Source: Polytrichum commune
Taxonomy: Eukaryota > Streptophyta > Polytrichopsida > Polytrichales > Polytrichaceae
Direction: 5' to 3'
NCBI GenBank assembly: GCA_950295325.1
Contig: OX485804.1
Span: 54,362,429-54,426,428 of the forward strand
Length of the DNA: 64,000 nt
Shown here: in pieces, positions 1 to 10,590 of the stretch
Position numbering within the stretch: the stretch's first letter is position 1
How the letters are laid out: every line of letters starts with the position of its first letter
Notes under the pieces: generated by a model
Database searches by the model: none
The model's input: only the letters and a program-made list of their open reading frames with translations
Told to the model about the DNA's origin: nothing
Program-made: the position numbers and the translations under genes

Positions 1-744
1 GGGTGCCAATTTCCTAGCTAATGCACCGTGGGTGCCAATTGCGAACTCAAGGCTTCAAAGCTCGGGAGCTCGGACACTCATGTGAAGTCGTCTTGTGCGA
101 ATGAAGTGTATTAGGGCCCTTAAGTGGGCCTCCTTTTATAGTGTTTACATCTTAGTTATTTATGGATTTTTGTAAATGTTAGCTTTCGGCTAAAATTAGC
201 CCTGTATCTAAATATAGTCTGAATTAAAGGCCCTAAGTCTAATTTCATCAATCTACTTTAATTAAAATGTCTTTCCTAGCTACATACCCCTTGATATCTA
301 TTTAGGTACTTATTCATTTATCCTCCTACATTCATCCTTTAATTCAGTCATGTGCCCTATAAATAGGGACTGACCACCCTTTCGGTTCTCGGCCTAGACC
401 CTGTTTCCATTTACAGTAGTCGGGTGGGTCGCTCCCTTGGCTGCTCCTGTTCTCACCCCTTTACACCACGCACGTTCCCTTGGTTCCCCTTGCTTCGTAC
501 GCTCCCCTGGGCCGCGACGTTCCCCGGTCCCGGTGGTCGTTCCTGCGTTCCCGATCTTCGTTCCCGTTCGCCGGCTCGTGGTTGCCGTTCCCATGCATTC
601 ACCAATGTTCCCCTCAGTCCCGTTCATCCACTTGGCCGTTTGTTCACACCACCGGCCTTCGCTTCCCGCTCACCTTCGGCCTCTTGCTTCCCGGCCTTTC
701 TTCCAGCTTGGGGGGGGGGGGGGAGGAAGAATGTGAGCTTACCA
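1..744 (+). mobile_element. 3' part of a long terminal repeat (left copy), cut by the window edge
   Basis: Bases 1-744 recur at 12071-12809 at a constant offset of 12070. The only clear difference I see is five extra G in the G-run ending near 722. The two copies diverge right after the shared ACCA (744 and 12809), so the unit ends in CA as an LTR should. Its start lies outside the window; the other copy suggests about 3.26 kb in total. A TATA box CTATAAATAG lies at 357-366, which suggests plus-strand transcription with U3 upstream and R-U5 of about 350 bp. No canonical primer binding site follows base 744. The near identity implies recent insertion. The short reading frames inside the GC-rich part look non-coding. 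Confidence 0.75.
357..366 (+). promoter_or_regulatory. TATA box in the left LTR
   Basis: CTATAAATAG matches a strong plant TATA box. It is repeated at 12427-12436 in the right LTR copy. The pyrimidine-rich sequence about 30 bases downstream is a plausible start site. Confidence 0.5.
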
Positions 745-758
745 TTTACTCCCTCCCC

Positions 759-3737
759 TCAGAGAAAGCATGTCCTCATGCTTTGTAAATCTGGTTCTGG
801 TTGCTGTGCACACTTGAGAGCTGCAGATCGGGGCCGGAACAGCAGAGTGCCACTGTTAATGGGTCCGAATTTCTTCCTGGTCAGGGTTGATTGCTGAACC
901 TCGAGCGTGCCATTGACAAAGTCCTTCAATTCGCTCAGAGTGAGCTGCAGGGGAGGGCTGGGATGCTGGTTGTGGAGGGTTTGGTATTGCTGAACAGCTT
1001 CGAAACAAATGTTGGTGTCTTCGGCTGCTAGGGTTGTTAAGGCCTTGCTGAAACACTCAATTATGCTTTGCTGGAGTTTCTTGATCATGTGGTATTTGCC
1101 ATGGGAGTAGGATTTTAGGATAGGTAGTGGCTCTTTTGGTGGGCTGGCCATAGTATGATGTTGGCCCAGTAGTGTGATACATCTAAGGATGTATCTCTTT
1201 ATGTAAAAGGGTGGAGAGCCTGTGAGTATCTCCATTGTCCCTAAGGGTGTTTTGAAGTCACCCAAACACCACATGAACACTAATGTATCCCTGGCAACAG
1301 CATTGGCTTGGCTCCAAAGCTCCTGTATCTGGTTGAACTCCAGATGGCAACCTGCTTTGAATAAAGGGAGATTACTGAGTACCAGATTCAGCCCACTGTA
1401 TACTATGTGATACCGCATTATTGAATCAGAAGGTTTTGTGTGTGACATGATCTGCTGGTACACTTCAGTGCTGGAATGGGTGAGTGTCCGGGGGAGGATG
1501 TCTCTCCCACATTGTTCTTGCTGTTTGAGGAGTTTCTGTGCGAGATCAGTCTTCTCATTCTGAGTTCTGGCTAGGTCTCTTCTTAGCTCGTTTAATAATT
1601 TGCTTGCCACCCCTACTGTCAGGGTATGGTCTTCTTTCCCCGTAATGGAATGAGCAGGATCCGGAATGCCCTCAGAGACATTGCTGGATCGGTGCAGGTG
1701 TTGCGTCCCCTTTTCGGCGGTGAGTTCTGCAATCAACTTGTGGTTGTCTGTGTTGAGGTGCGGGATCTGTTTCTGATACTTGGAAATTTGGGCTTCGAGG
1801 CGGGAGATGTCGCCCTTTCGGCGAAGATCCAGGGCATCTTGCCTGTCCATAAGGCCATTCATATCCTTACAGCGTTTGTGGAGGTCGTTGATCTTCTCAT
1901 CTTTGTCCCGTATATGTTGCTTTTGGGTTTCTAGCATTTGCTGAAGTCGGTCAATTTGGTGGAGGGTTTCACCCTTCTGGCTCTTCAACCCTAACACCTC
2001 CTCCTTAGCTAGTGTCAATTTTTCTTGTAAGGTATTCAACTCCTTCTGATTCCTATCAGTGACAACCTGAATTTCCGTCTTCAAGCGTGTCATTTCCTTG
2101 TCTTGATCTGCCAGCAGGGTTTGGGTTTCGAAAGAAATTTCCACATAGAGGTCATTTAACTCTTCTGCATTTGTGAGTCTTGCCTCTAATTTGGTTACCT
2201 GCGCAATCAGAGAGCTTGTCTCCGTCACAGTTGCTCCTCCCTTCTGGCCCTTCAAGACCAGAACTTCCTCCTCTGCCTGGGCCAATTTGTTATGGACTGC
2301 GATCACTTCTTCTTGAAGGTGAAAAATGGTCTCAATGTTAACCTCATTGAGGCTCTCTGCATTGCCCAATTGCGTTGTTAAATTCCTGATTTGGATGTCT
2401 TGGGATCTGAGTAGTACCTCCGAGCACCCATCTGCTGGCTTTTCCATGTCTTCACGCAAGATGGCTTCCCTTTGAATCTTGAAAAACTGGCTATTTACTT
2501 GGTTTAACAATTTCTGTGGGGCCTTGCTGGTAAAGGAAAAGAGCAGATTTTCCAATTTGCGGTGAGCCTGACAAATCTGCTCTACTATTGCGGGTAGAGC
2601 CTCTGGAGGTTGCCGCTTTTTGGTGGTTTCTAAAACCACTCTCTTGGGTGCTGTTGTTGGTTGTGCTGCAACCGAATAGACTGCTGTGGCCGGTTGGGGT
2701 GCAGAATCTGCTGTAATCCCCTTCTCTCTGGGAGGTATTACCCGGATCGTGGACTGCACTTCAGGTACTCCCTTGGCCTCCTTAGTCTTTGATTTCTTTG
2801 GATTTGGCAACTGCTCCTCTAAGGTGAGAGCTTTCTCACTTCTGTACCCAGCCTCGAGCTCTTCCCTAATGTTGAGAATTCTTTTTGCTCGGAGAATCAG
2901 GGTGATGTGGGGTCCAACTGAAGTCTTCTCAACTTTCACCTTGGCAGCTGAATGTTTGTCGTGAAGAGCGGTAAGCTCTTCTGTGAGTTCATGGTAGAAC
3001 TCTTGTGGCCAGTCCACGTTTTCTCCATTTAATGCTGACACTACCATTTCCACAAATGATAAAGTTATGTGATTCTGGTGCGTTGGGTTTAAACAGAGAA
3101 GCGAACTTAAAAGACGTAAAGGTCTTCTTGCGCTAGGGTGTTGACAATCTGATATACGCACCGTTTCGTCTGTCTTTGCTTCCTTTGCTGTGGGAAACAA
3201 CTCCATGAGTTGCCATTTCTTGGTGACAGGCTGCGCTTCTCTTTGATTCAGATGGAAAGTCTGCCTGAACTGCTCCCTCCAGTTTTCGGCAATGATCTGA
3301 ATCTTCTCCCCTTTCACAGTGGCCAGGAAAGTGTCCTGTTCCAGAGATGCAATAGCCTCTGTGACCAGTGGAGTGTGTAATACTCCCCAAGAGTTCGAGG
3401 TAATGAAATCCTCAAGGTTGAGGGTCTTGAGAAAATCTCTTTCTCCTGGAGTAAGCTGATATTTGAGGGCTGAATCAATATTGAAAACATACAAGGCAGA
3501 TGATTCCGCCTCTGGTCCCCTCTTCATGTTTGTGAATTCCGAATCACCTTCTCCTGTTGCTAGTGCCTTTCTTAGCACTGCTTGAAAGATGTGAGATTTG
3601 CAAGCTGGGAAGTACCAATGTGACTTACCCGCATGCCACTGTACGCTCGAGAAAGTGTGTAGGCACTCCGTCTGCACTTTCCTCCAGAATTCCTCCCTCT
3701 TGCTTAACTTTGGGTGATAGGTATGCAGGCACTCCAT
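759..3737 (-). CDS. Unknown 992-residue coiled-coil protein carried in an LTR element
   Basis: One uninterrupted frame begins at a true ATG and ends in TGA at 759, only 14 bases from the LTR end at 744. I do not recognise the family. Residues 40-290 look like a folded helical domain (for example WREQFRQTFHLNQREA near 153-168). Residues 305-375 are Pro/Lys/Thr-rich and low complexity. Residues about 440-675 form a long heptad-rich coiled coil, and 700-992 is a further mixed domain. The coiled coil contains an internal duplication: EEVLVLKGQKG near 490 resembles EEVLGLKSQKG near 579. There is no CCHC zinc knuckle, protease, RT or integrase motif, so I cannot call it gag or pol. Immediately after its stop the minus strand reads GAGGGGAGGGAG, a possible polypurine tract. 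Its intactness, against the decay around it, suggests recent selection or recent arrival. The product is probably element-encoded rather than a host gene. Confidence 0.6.
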   Translation of the reverse strand: MECLHTYHPKLSKREEFWRKVQTECLHTFSSVQWHAGKSHWYFPACKSHIFQAVLRKALATGEGDSEFTNMKRGPEAESSALYVFNIDSALKYQLTPGERDFLKTLNLEDFITSNSWGVLHTPLVTEAIASLEQDTFLATVKGEKIQIIAENWREQFRQTFHLNQREAQPVTKKWQLMELFPTAKEAKTDETVRISDCQHPSARRPLRLLSSLLCLNPTHQNHITLSFVEMVVSALNGENVDWPQEFYHELTEELTALHDKHSAAKVKVEKTSVGPHITLILRAKRILNIREELEAGYRSEKALTLEEQLPNPKKSKTKEAKGVPEVQSTIRVIPPREKGITADSAPQPATAVYSVAAQPTTAPKRVVLETTKKRQPPEALPAIVEQICQAHRKLENLLFSFTSKAPQKLLNQVNSQFFKIQREAILREDMEKPADGCSEVLLRSQDIQIRNLTTQLGNAESLNEVNIETIFHLQEEVIAVHNKLAQAEEEVLVLKGQKGGATVTETSSLIAQVTKLEARLTNAEELNDLYVEISFETQTLLADQDKEMTRLKTEIQVVTDRNQKELNTLQEKLTLAKEEVLGLKSQKGETLHQIDRLQQMLETQKQHIRDKDEKINDLHKRCKDMNGLMDRQDALDLRRKGDISRLEAQISKYQKQIPHLNTDNHKLIAELTAEKGTQHLHRSSNVSEGIPDPAHSITGKEDHTLTVGVASKLLNELRRDLARTQNEKTDLAQKLLKQQEQCGRDILPRTLTHSSTEVYQQIMSHTKPSDSIMRYHIVYSGLNLVLSNLPLFKAGCHLEFNQIQELWSQANAVARDTLVFMWCLGDFKTPLGTMEILTGSPPFYIKRYILRCITLLGQHHTMASPPKEPLPILKSYSHGKYHMIKKLQQSIIECFSKALTTLAAEDTNICFEAVQQYQTLHNQHPSPPLQLTLSELKDFVNGTLEVQQSTLTRKKFGPINSGTLLFRPRSAALKCAQQPEPDLQSMRTCFL

Positions 3738-4188
3738 TGCAGCTGCTCCAGATGTTCAGTTGAATCCTGCTAACTTCCCGCTTCGGTTTTAGGTTGCAAC
3801 TATGGGTGGTTTGCGTCGAAGGCTTGTGGAATCTGCCGGCTATGGGGTCTTTGCCCTTTGGTCTCCAAAGCTCTTCAGCTGAAGAGAGCAGTTGGGCTTC
3901 TTGGATATGGTTGTTGGGAAGCAAGAGGCCAGCTGGACCTTTGTTCGCAGCTGCAGCTGGGTGGGGGCCCACAATTTGAATTGCAGGTATTCCCCTTCCT
4001 CCTTCTCTTACTTCTTGAAGTTTAAAATTTATTTTTACTTTTACTGACTCTGTGTAAGTGGGTTGGCACAGGTTTGTCAGTTCTTTTAGTGGGACTCCCC
4101 ACCTTGGTGGGTTGAGTCCCCATTTCTTTGGGGTCCACTTGTTGGACCCCTCCAACCAAACACAAATTGGAATCTGCACTTGTGTCAT
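3625..4188 (-). CDS. Small reading frame upstream of the 992-residue ORF, possible first exon or frame-shifted N-terminus
   Basis: A 187-codon frame starts at ATG 4188 and overlaps the start of the 992-residue frame in another phase. Its first ~155 codons read like real protein (basic and Trp-rich, for example VWLEGSNKWTPKKWGL). Its last ~30 codons are the shifted reading of the next ORF. Either a splice or an indel near 3740-3760 once joined the two, or they are two overlapping ORFs. No family recognised. Function unknown. Confidence 0.35.
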   Translation of the reverse strand: MTQVQIPICVWLEGSNKWTPKKWGLNPPRWGVPLKELTNLCQPTYTESVKVKINFKLQEVREGGRGIPAIQIVGPHPAAAANKGPAGLLLPNNHIQEAQLLSSAEELWRPKGKDPIAGRFHKPSTQTTHSCNLKPKREVSRIQLNIWSSCNGVPAYLSPKVKQEGGILEESADGVPTHFLERTVACG

Positions 4189-4206
4189 GTTCTCTTTCTT
4201 AGGCAA

Positions 4207-5235
4207 TGTCGTAGATTTGTCATCAAAGACAACAAAATCAGATAAAGTAGGTACACTTGTATCCCATTCTGTAATCCAAAATGACTTAAGCTGATTTTTG
4301 ACAATCTCATCTCAACCTTAGTCTTCTTCTTGTCTTCTTCTTGTGAATAGTGTTATATCCTCCCTGAGGGGATACTGAGTCAGGCCTTTTATGATGACAC
4401 CCTTGTATTCTTATTCTTAACGCCTTAGTGTTGCAAGGCATATCTTGCATTTGTAAAGCACTATTCAAATGCCAGCGGGTCACTAAGGTTTCCGTTTAAG
4501 AGAATTTCGTTCACTCTGCGCTGTTTGTTTACTCTTCCGTTGGTGGGGAGTGCTATCTTGTGAGCGGTGAGCAGTGAGCAGTGAGCGATGAGCGGTAATT
4601 TATGAGCGGTGAAGAAAACAAAATATTTGGTAATAGGACCCCTAGTATCCTATAACCGTGGCCTAAAGAAATAAATTTTTAGGGTTCAATAATAAGAAGA
4701 TTGGGGAGGACAAACAATATGAATGCTAGATTGTAAGTAGTGAGCAATGAAAAATACCAATATGTATATGACTCGGGGTTGCTAGTATGTGAGCATGCGA
4801 GTGTGAACCTGTGAGCCTTCAATTTTTTCCCGGTTATGGTTTGTAAATCCGTTGGGGGCCTATGATTGTGAAATTACATGTAAGGGTCTATAGTCCAAAT
4901 GAACAACAAATGAGAATGTTGCTATAACAATTTTGTATAAAAAATGAACTAATATACATTCAACTGTTGAGATAATAATAATGTAATTGGAAACAATGTG
5001 TAAGCAAACTCATGTTGAAAACAAGTGTAGCATGTTAGAATGTCTCACTATAATACACATCAATGTAAAATTTGAATACATCATAACACCATCATGAGGG
5101 TGATATTTACGAAGTGCAAAACATAAAGAACAACAAAAGTGAATTGTAGATATAAATCGGGTAGTAGGTTTAAATTGTTGAAGTTCTTGGAAATCAAATA
5201 TAAAAAATAAAAAATAGTGGACACATGATCCATAC
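4207..5235. other. No gene seen; short minisatellite at 4558-4612
   Basis: AT-rich DNA. At 4558-4612 a 10-11 base unit resembling GTGAGCGGTGA is repeated about six times (GAGCGGTGAGCAGTGAGCAG and variants), with related units near 4735-4800. No supported coding sequence. Confidence 0.5.
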
Positions 5236-6832
5236 CATCTGGAAGATAGTTGATGGACACATGCATATTAGCCACAGTAGCATCAAAGAGCTTCTCGGTC
5301 TCAATAGCCAACTGCCAAATACAGAACCAAAATTAGAAAAATTGAATGATTGAAAAAATATTTTTTTTCAAGAAACATAGACAAAAAATTATCACCTGAA
5401 CCCACCAAGTAGCTTTATCAAGTTACTTAGGAAACTCTATATCATTGAATTTTGGTTTCGGAAACTTGAGAGCCTTACGAAGAGTAGATGAACTGTTCCA
5501 CCTCTCAAACCACTTAATCTTCATAGATGTATGCATTGCCAAAGTTGCTAACATTCAAAGTTTTTTTTGAATCATCTCAGGATTCTCATCGTGAGTTTTA
5601 TAATGAGACTTCACCTGCTTTAAGCACATAGGAGAATGTCTAGGATCTGCAATAGAAAGTTGTTTCTTTAGTTCCAAATGGGAAGTCAATCCTACCCTCT
5701 CCACAACTTTGGAAACAAATTCACCCACTGCACTTGAAGTCCAATGTGTAGAATCAGGGTATTTCTCATAAAATTTCCTTTAAGCAGTAGCAGCAACATC
5801 TCCCAACTCTTGCTACACCAAGGAAAAACATATAAGAGCATGATAAATCACACATAATAAAAATAAGATGTAATAAAACATATAATTATAGAATTCAAAA
5901 AATATATATATATATATATACAAGAAAAAAAAACGTGAAAAACTAATACTTTAGAAAAATAACCTAATATAGAAATCCATTAAGAGCCTCAACAGTAGAA
6001 GGGAACCAAGTTCTATATTTGGATTTTTATTTGGCATCAGCGGCAGTAAGATTTTCTTTGGAGACAACTTTTTTAAAATATGAAAGTGGTTGTCCAACAA
6101 TGCTTTGAATGCGGGAAAGCTTAGGAACAAGATTCGTACAAACATGGGATTTTTAGTTCCTCATGACAAAATAAAACAACCAATGATAAGCCACGGAAAA
6201 GAAATATACAGTAAAAAAATAAACTTAAAAGAAAACCAAATGAACCGAACAAATAAAAAAAGAAGAATGAAGGAATTACCACTTCATGTAAAGCTGCCAA
6301 CATGGTTGCAATATCTCCCTTGACGTCCAAAATAATATTTTCAACAGCATAATGTCAAGCATGATCATGTATATGATCTCGATTAATCATGGGCAACCAT
6401 GTTTGCAAACGGTGGTTTCCATCCCACATTATAAACATTTTGCGAGAGAAAACTTTGAGGTCCTCATCAGTTTGCAATATTTTTTCAAAGGCATCATTTG
6501 TCCGTACCCAATTTTCACTCCATGATTCAATGATATTATCGGTAACATCTATTGTTTTCCCCTCATTATTTTCCAAGGCCACGTAAAAAACCCCGTTGCC
6601 CTCCATATAACCACAAGCAACAAAATGTGTAGCCAGGTTCATAATGTTATTTTTCAAAAAAACCTAACAACAGACAATGCAACCATTCGACATAGTGGAA
6701 TGTTGAATTTTAATTTTGCCTTTGATTGATACCTCAACCGTTCAAGACGGGAAGATGTGTTGACAGTTTCTTTCTTAAAAATGCATACAATTGCAATTCC
6801 AATTGATCTTCAGAAAGATGTACAACTTCCAT
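5236..6832 (-). pseudogene. Degenerate multi-exon gene A, unknown function
   Basis: On the minus strand, protein-like blocks are separated by AT-rich introns. Block 1 starts at ATG 6832 (MEVVHLSEDQLELQLYAFLR) and runs to about 6735. Block 2 runs from about 6664, after a TTGTTAG acceptor, to 6280, where a GTAATT donor follows; it contains HFVACGYMEGNGVFYVALEN and MFIMWDGNHRLQTWLPMI. Block 3 is about 6150-5990, block 4 about 5830-5395 and block 5 about 5312-5236. In-frame stops in blocks 3 and 4 point to decay. I do not recognise the family. It is divergently arranged with gene B (8330-9551) across a palindrome-rich spacer. The two may be cargo of one transposon, or a gene pair captured by the surrounding LTR element. 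Confidence 0.4.
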
Positions 6833-7005
6833 ATCTAAATCATAAAAATATCATCCATATAAAAGATAAAACTAAATTAAAAGAAATATATACATATGAA
6901 AGAAATCACATATGCAAACTAAAATAATATACAAAAAAAATTATGAAAGTGAAAGTATACATAAGGAAAAATCACCTATAGAATAGAATCTGAAATTTCA
7001 ATATG

Positions 7006-7472
7006 GATGGCCGTTAACAGCCACCCTTATTGGAGGAGAAAAAATGAAGGAAATGACTGTATACATGAAGAAAGATACATATATAGAAAATAATATAAAA
7101 TTTTAATAAAGGTTGAAATGAGTGTATACATGAAAAAAAATACATATATAGAAAAAAAATATGAAATTTTAGTAAGGGTGGAAATGAGTGTATACATGAA
7201 AAAATAAACTTATATACCAATAAATTTGAGATGCAACCAAGGGTGGCCGTTAACAACCACACTTTTAGATGGAACATACATAAGAAATATTTGTATATAT
7301 GTGATTTTATTTCAAAGAAATTATGTTGTTAAATGAAGACTGAAACCCAAGAACGGGTATCCTAAACTAGAAAATAGAAGTTAGCATCATACAAAGGGTG
7401 GCTGTTGACGGCCACCCTAAACTATAACATAAAAGTTGGCATCATAAAAAGGGTGGCCGTTAACGGCTACCC
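7006..7472. repeat. Cluster of four ~22-bp palindromes plus two short tandem arrays
   Basis: Four imperfect copies of the palindrome GGTGGCCGTTAACGGCCACC occur at 7006-7028, 7241-7262, 7396-7417 and 7451-7472. A ~66-bp tandem unit built on GAAATGAGTGTATACATGAA lies between the first two (about 7030-7215, three copies). A ~56-bp unit carries the last two. The cluster sits in the spacer between divergent genes A and B. It could be regulatory, a transposase-binding array, or cruciform-forming satellite DNA. Confidence 0.7.
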
Positions 7473-8329
7473 ATTTGGAAGAAAAATACACTTTTATTTG
7501 AGTCACTTTTCGGAGTTGCTATAACGTTTTCAAATATTCTAATTTATTTCCGAAAAACATTAAGTGCATAGATTATAGCCTTGTCATTCACTCCAATTTT
7601 TTTTCAGAATTTTTGGAGATGATATCAATTTTACATAAATCGCCAAAGTCTACTGAAATTAATATGATTAGATTTCCTGCATAAAATCTTCATTTTTTGA
7701 AGATTTTAGAAGAATCTAAGATGCTCTAATTGTTTTTCTGGCTCTAAAACATGCAAAACAAAATCATTTTGTTCATGCTATATACCGTTGGAATCGTATT
7801 CTCGGCTGCACAATATAGTATACATTACATACCTCCAAATTTATTTTGATTTTAAAGTTATTTTCTTACGATTTCGTTTGTACAACCTACCTCCATCTCC
7901 GCCTCAGAAGATTGTTCTTTTTTTTCGTATTGTGTGGCGTATTTCTCCATGGTTGCACGTGAGCGTACATGTCTTTTCCATTGGTCTACGAGCTTGGATA
8001 AGATGACCCAAAAATATATCAAACCATCCTTGCAGTTTCAACACAAGTAATTATGCAAGTATTACAAAGACGCGAAAACAATGGACGACGCCGAGACTAA
8101 GTATCATGTGATTCGTTCTTGGTGGTTGTCATCCAGATCTGCCTCGGAAGAAGGCATCCTTGGCCTTTCAGAGCGGTTGAGTTTTTAGCACTTTCGTTAC
8201 AAACAATGGGGTGGTCATATGTTATTTGTAAGTACATATTAAAATTTAATATTCAATGTCATTCATTTTTCTTCCATTATTAAATATATCTTATATTTTA
8301 TTATCCTCATATTTGTGTGTTGTTCATAG
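7473..8329. other. AT-rich spacer; no supported gene
   Basis: Possible earlier exons of gene B may lie around 7960-8230, where one frame reads protein-like (LGRRHPWPFRAVEFLALSLQ). Stops interrupt it and no start is convincing. Confidence 0.3.
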
Positions 8330-9551
8330 GATATGACAATAGAACAACGTACGGAAATACCAACATGCAACCTTGCAGAGATTGTACACAAAAAATGGCT
8401 CCAACAGTCCGGCAACAAGATGACTTGTTTATATGAAGCTACAGTGGATGACATGATCCGTGCCTTCATGCAAACTGCAAATTACCGGACATGGTTGAAA
8501 GGGGGTCTGATGGTAAAGGTCTTGATTCGGCATCCTTGAAACTCAAAGCGGCTGCCAGGTGTGGAGATCCAAAAATGTTGGCTGATGCCATGAAGTCTTA
8601 TCTAGGGGCAGAAGACGTCAACACTAGAGATTGTGCATTGGAGGGTCAGAACTCTTTGGTTCCACCAAACGCAAACTCAACCTATCACCGGGTGTTGATT
8701 GTGACTCTCATCGACCCGACAAAATGAACTATTTCATTCCTCATCCCAACACCCGAGCAACTTGTCAACGCATAGAGGAATCGTTGAATTTTGCAATTCA
8801 TGGTGTGGCTCATACCACATCTGTGTTAGAGACTGATTGTCTTGCTTCTAAGTGGTACATTGCAAGATTGCCACCCAACTCAACCAAACGATGTTGGGTA
8901 CTGCAGGCCATTACAGGGACTATGTACAATACCAAAGTCGGGATTGGGAAACATGGCACACCTGCTCCAACATACAAAGGGCTCAGGAATGAATTTTGCT
9001 CTCCCAACAATGTGGAGTATGAATTTTGGTTTTGCCTTGACGATATTAAGCATTGTGTGAGTGGCAGTATGAAGAAATATGTATTGGTTTGGCCTATAGT
9101 ACCCAACATGTGGCCGGTGAAGATAGGCACCAATCTATCGAGAGAGGAGGTTCTGGCATTTGAAGATGCTGAATTTCAACTACAGCAGAGGGAGGCATTG
9201 TCCCCTCGTCGTAGGCTTTCAACAATCGCAACTCTTCCCAACCCTCGCTCGCATTTTTGTATGCCACCAAACCCGGACGTCTACCCTACATTCAGGTTTG
9301 GGAAGACAGTGCGTCGTAATCCAACAGCACCGCTGGCGGATCACAAAAACAAATGGGAAAGCACCGGACTCATGGAGGGTTACTATGTGGTTGGGGTCAC
9401 TGCCATTCCATATCCGGGCTTTGGAGTGATAATCAACATTGTCTCCAAGCAGGATATCACATACCATGTCACAATTGGCGACATCCCGCATTGCACATGC
9501 CCGGATTTCACGAAAATGTCATCTCATGCATCGGGAAAAAAAAGAAAATGG
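8330..9551 (+). pseudogene. Broken gene B with truncated SWIM-type zinc-finger end
   Basis: An acceptor TTCATAG precedes 8330. Coding then runs from ATG 8333 in three frames, with shifts near the G-run at 8500 and again near 8640. The longest open stretch is about 8640-9557. Protein-like features include KKWLQQSGNKMTCLYEATVD near the start and, at the end, HCTCPDFTKMSSHASGKK, which fits the CxC half of a SWIM zinc finger (CxCx(n)CxH). The second half is absent because the frame hits TGA inside TGTGAGCC, exactly where the LTR begins at 9553. SWIM fingers occur in MULE/FAR1-type transposase proteins and some host proteins; no DDE catalytic domain is visible here. Likely a transposon-derived or captured gene, now dead. 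Confidence 0.5.
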
Positions 9552-10229
9552 GTGTGAGCCCAAAATGGTGCCCACATGTGGTGATTAAGTCTTCGAAACC
9601 AATTTTAGTGTGACTTTGATGTGCTATGATTATTCACAAAACATAAAAAGAGTGAAGTGTGGTATGGATTTAAGTTTAGGCATTAGAATGTGTTGTGTAG
9701 TAATTTCAAGGTTTAACTTCAATAAGAGGATGCCTTGATTAGGTGAGTGGGGGGTAAGGTGAAGCAAGGTGAGCTCCGCGAGTTAAATGCCCACTTTTGG
9801 ATCCACCTTGGTAGTTTGGGAAGAAGGAAGCTTGGTGGATGGGGATTAGTCCCTACTTTGGAGGAGAGGGTTAAAGGATTGTGATTGGAGGTGCCAATCC
9901 TCTCACCCTATCCTCACCTCTTTCCCCCTCTCTCCCTCTCTCCCTCTTTGCTACTTAAGGTGTTTTTTCTCTCATTTTCTCTCTCTCTTCATCAAGCGCT
10001 CTCAAGGGAGCAAGCTCTTAAAAGCTTGAGCTACGCGTGTAGGACATTAGTTTTTAGTGAATTTAATTAGTTAAGTTCTCTCTCTCAATTCCTCTCAAGT
10101 GGAGTGAGCTCTTAGAGCTTGAGACAACATGTGGGGATTAGGTAGTTATTTAGTGGAATTAGTGGGTTAGATTAATTCATTAGTAAAGGATCGAAAACAA
10201 AGACTTAGGGAAATGCTCGATTAGCGGCT

Positions 10230-10590
10230 AGGGGAGACTGTATCAGGAGGCAGCTGGTTAGCTGTGGTTGCGACTGCATTGGAGGCAGCTGGTTAGCTGT
10301 GGCCGAGACTGTATCAAGAGGCAACTGGTTAACTGCGGCTGCGACTGCATTGGAGGCAGCTGGTTAGCTGTGGTTGTGACTGCATTGGAGGCAGCTGGTT
10401 AACTGCGGTTGCGACTGCATTGGAGGCAGCTGGTTAGCTGTGGTTGTGATTGCATTGGAGGCAGCTGGTTAGCTGTGGTTGCGACTGCATCGGAGGCAGC
10501 TGGTTAGCTGTGGCCGGGACTGTATCAGGAGGCAGCTGGTTAGCTGTGGTTGCGACTGCATTGGAGGCAGCTGGTTAGCTGTGGTTGTGA
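10230..10590 (+). repeat. Minisatellite inside the LTR, ~33-bp unit, about 11 copies
   Basis: The unit is close to GGAGGCAGCTGGTTAGCTGT followed by GGTTGCGACTGCATT, with scattered C/T changes. Copies are contiguous. Similar GTTAGCTG cores appear in the tandem block of the related solo LTR at 39039-40550. Confidence 0.8.

Noticed and set aside
424..897. Overlapping plus-strand open frames in the GC-rich LTR part (also 12494-12830)
   Set aside because: Proline/serine/arginine-rich translations of GC-rich LTR DNA in all three frames. They run across the LTR edge and show no domain.
1222..2964. Plus-strand frames opposite the 992-residue ORF
   Set aside because: Short shadows of a long, better-composed minus-strand frame.
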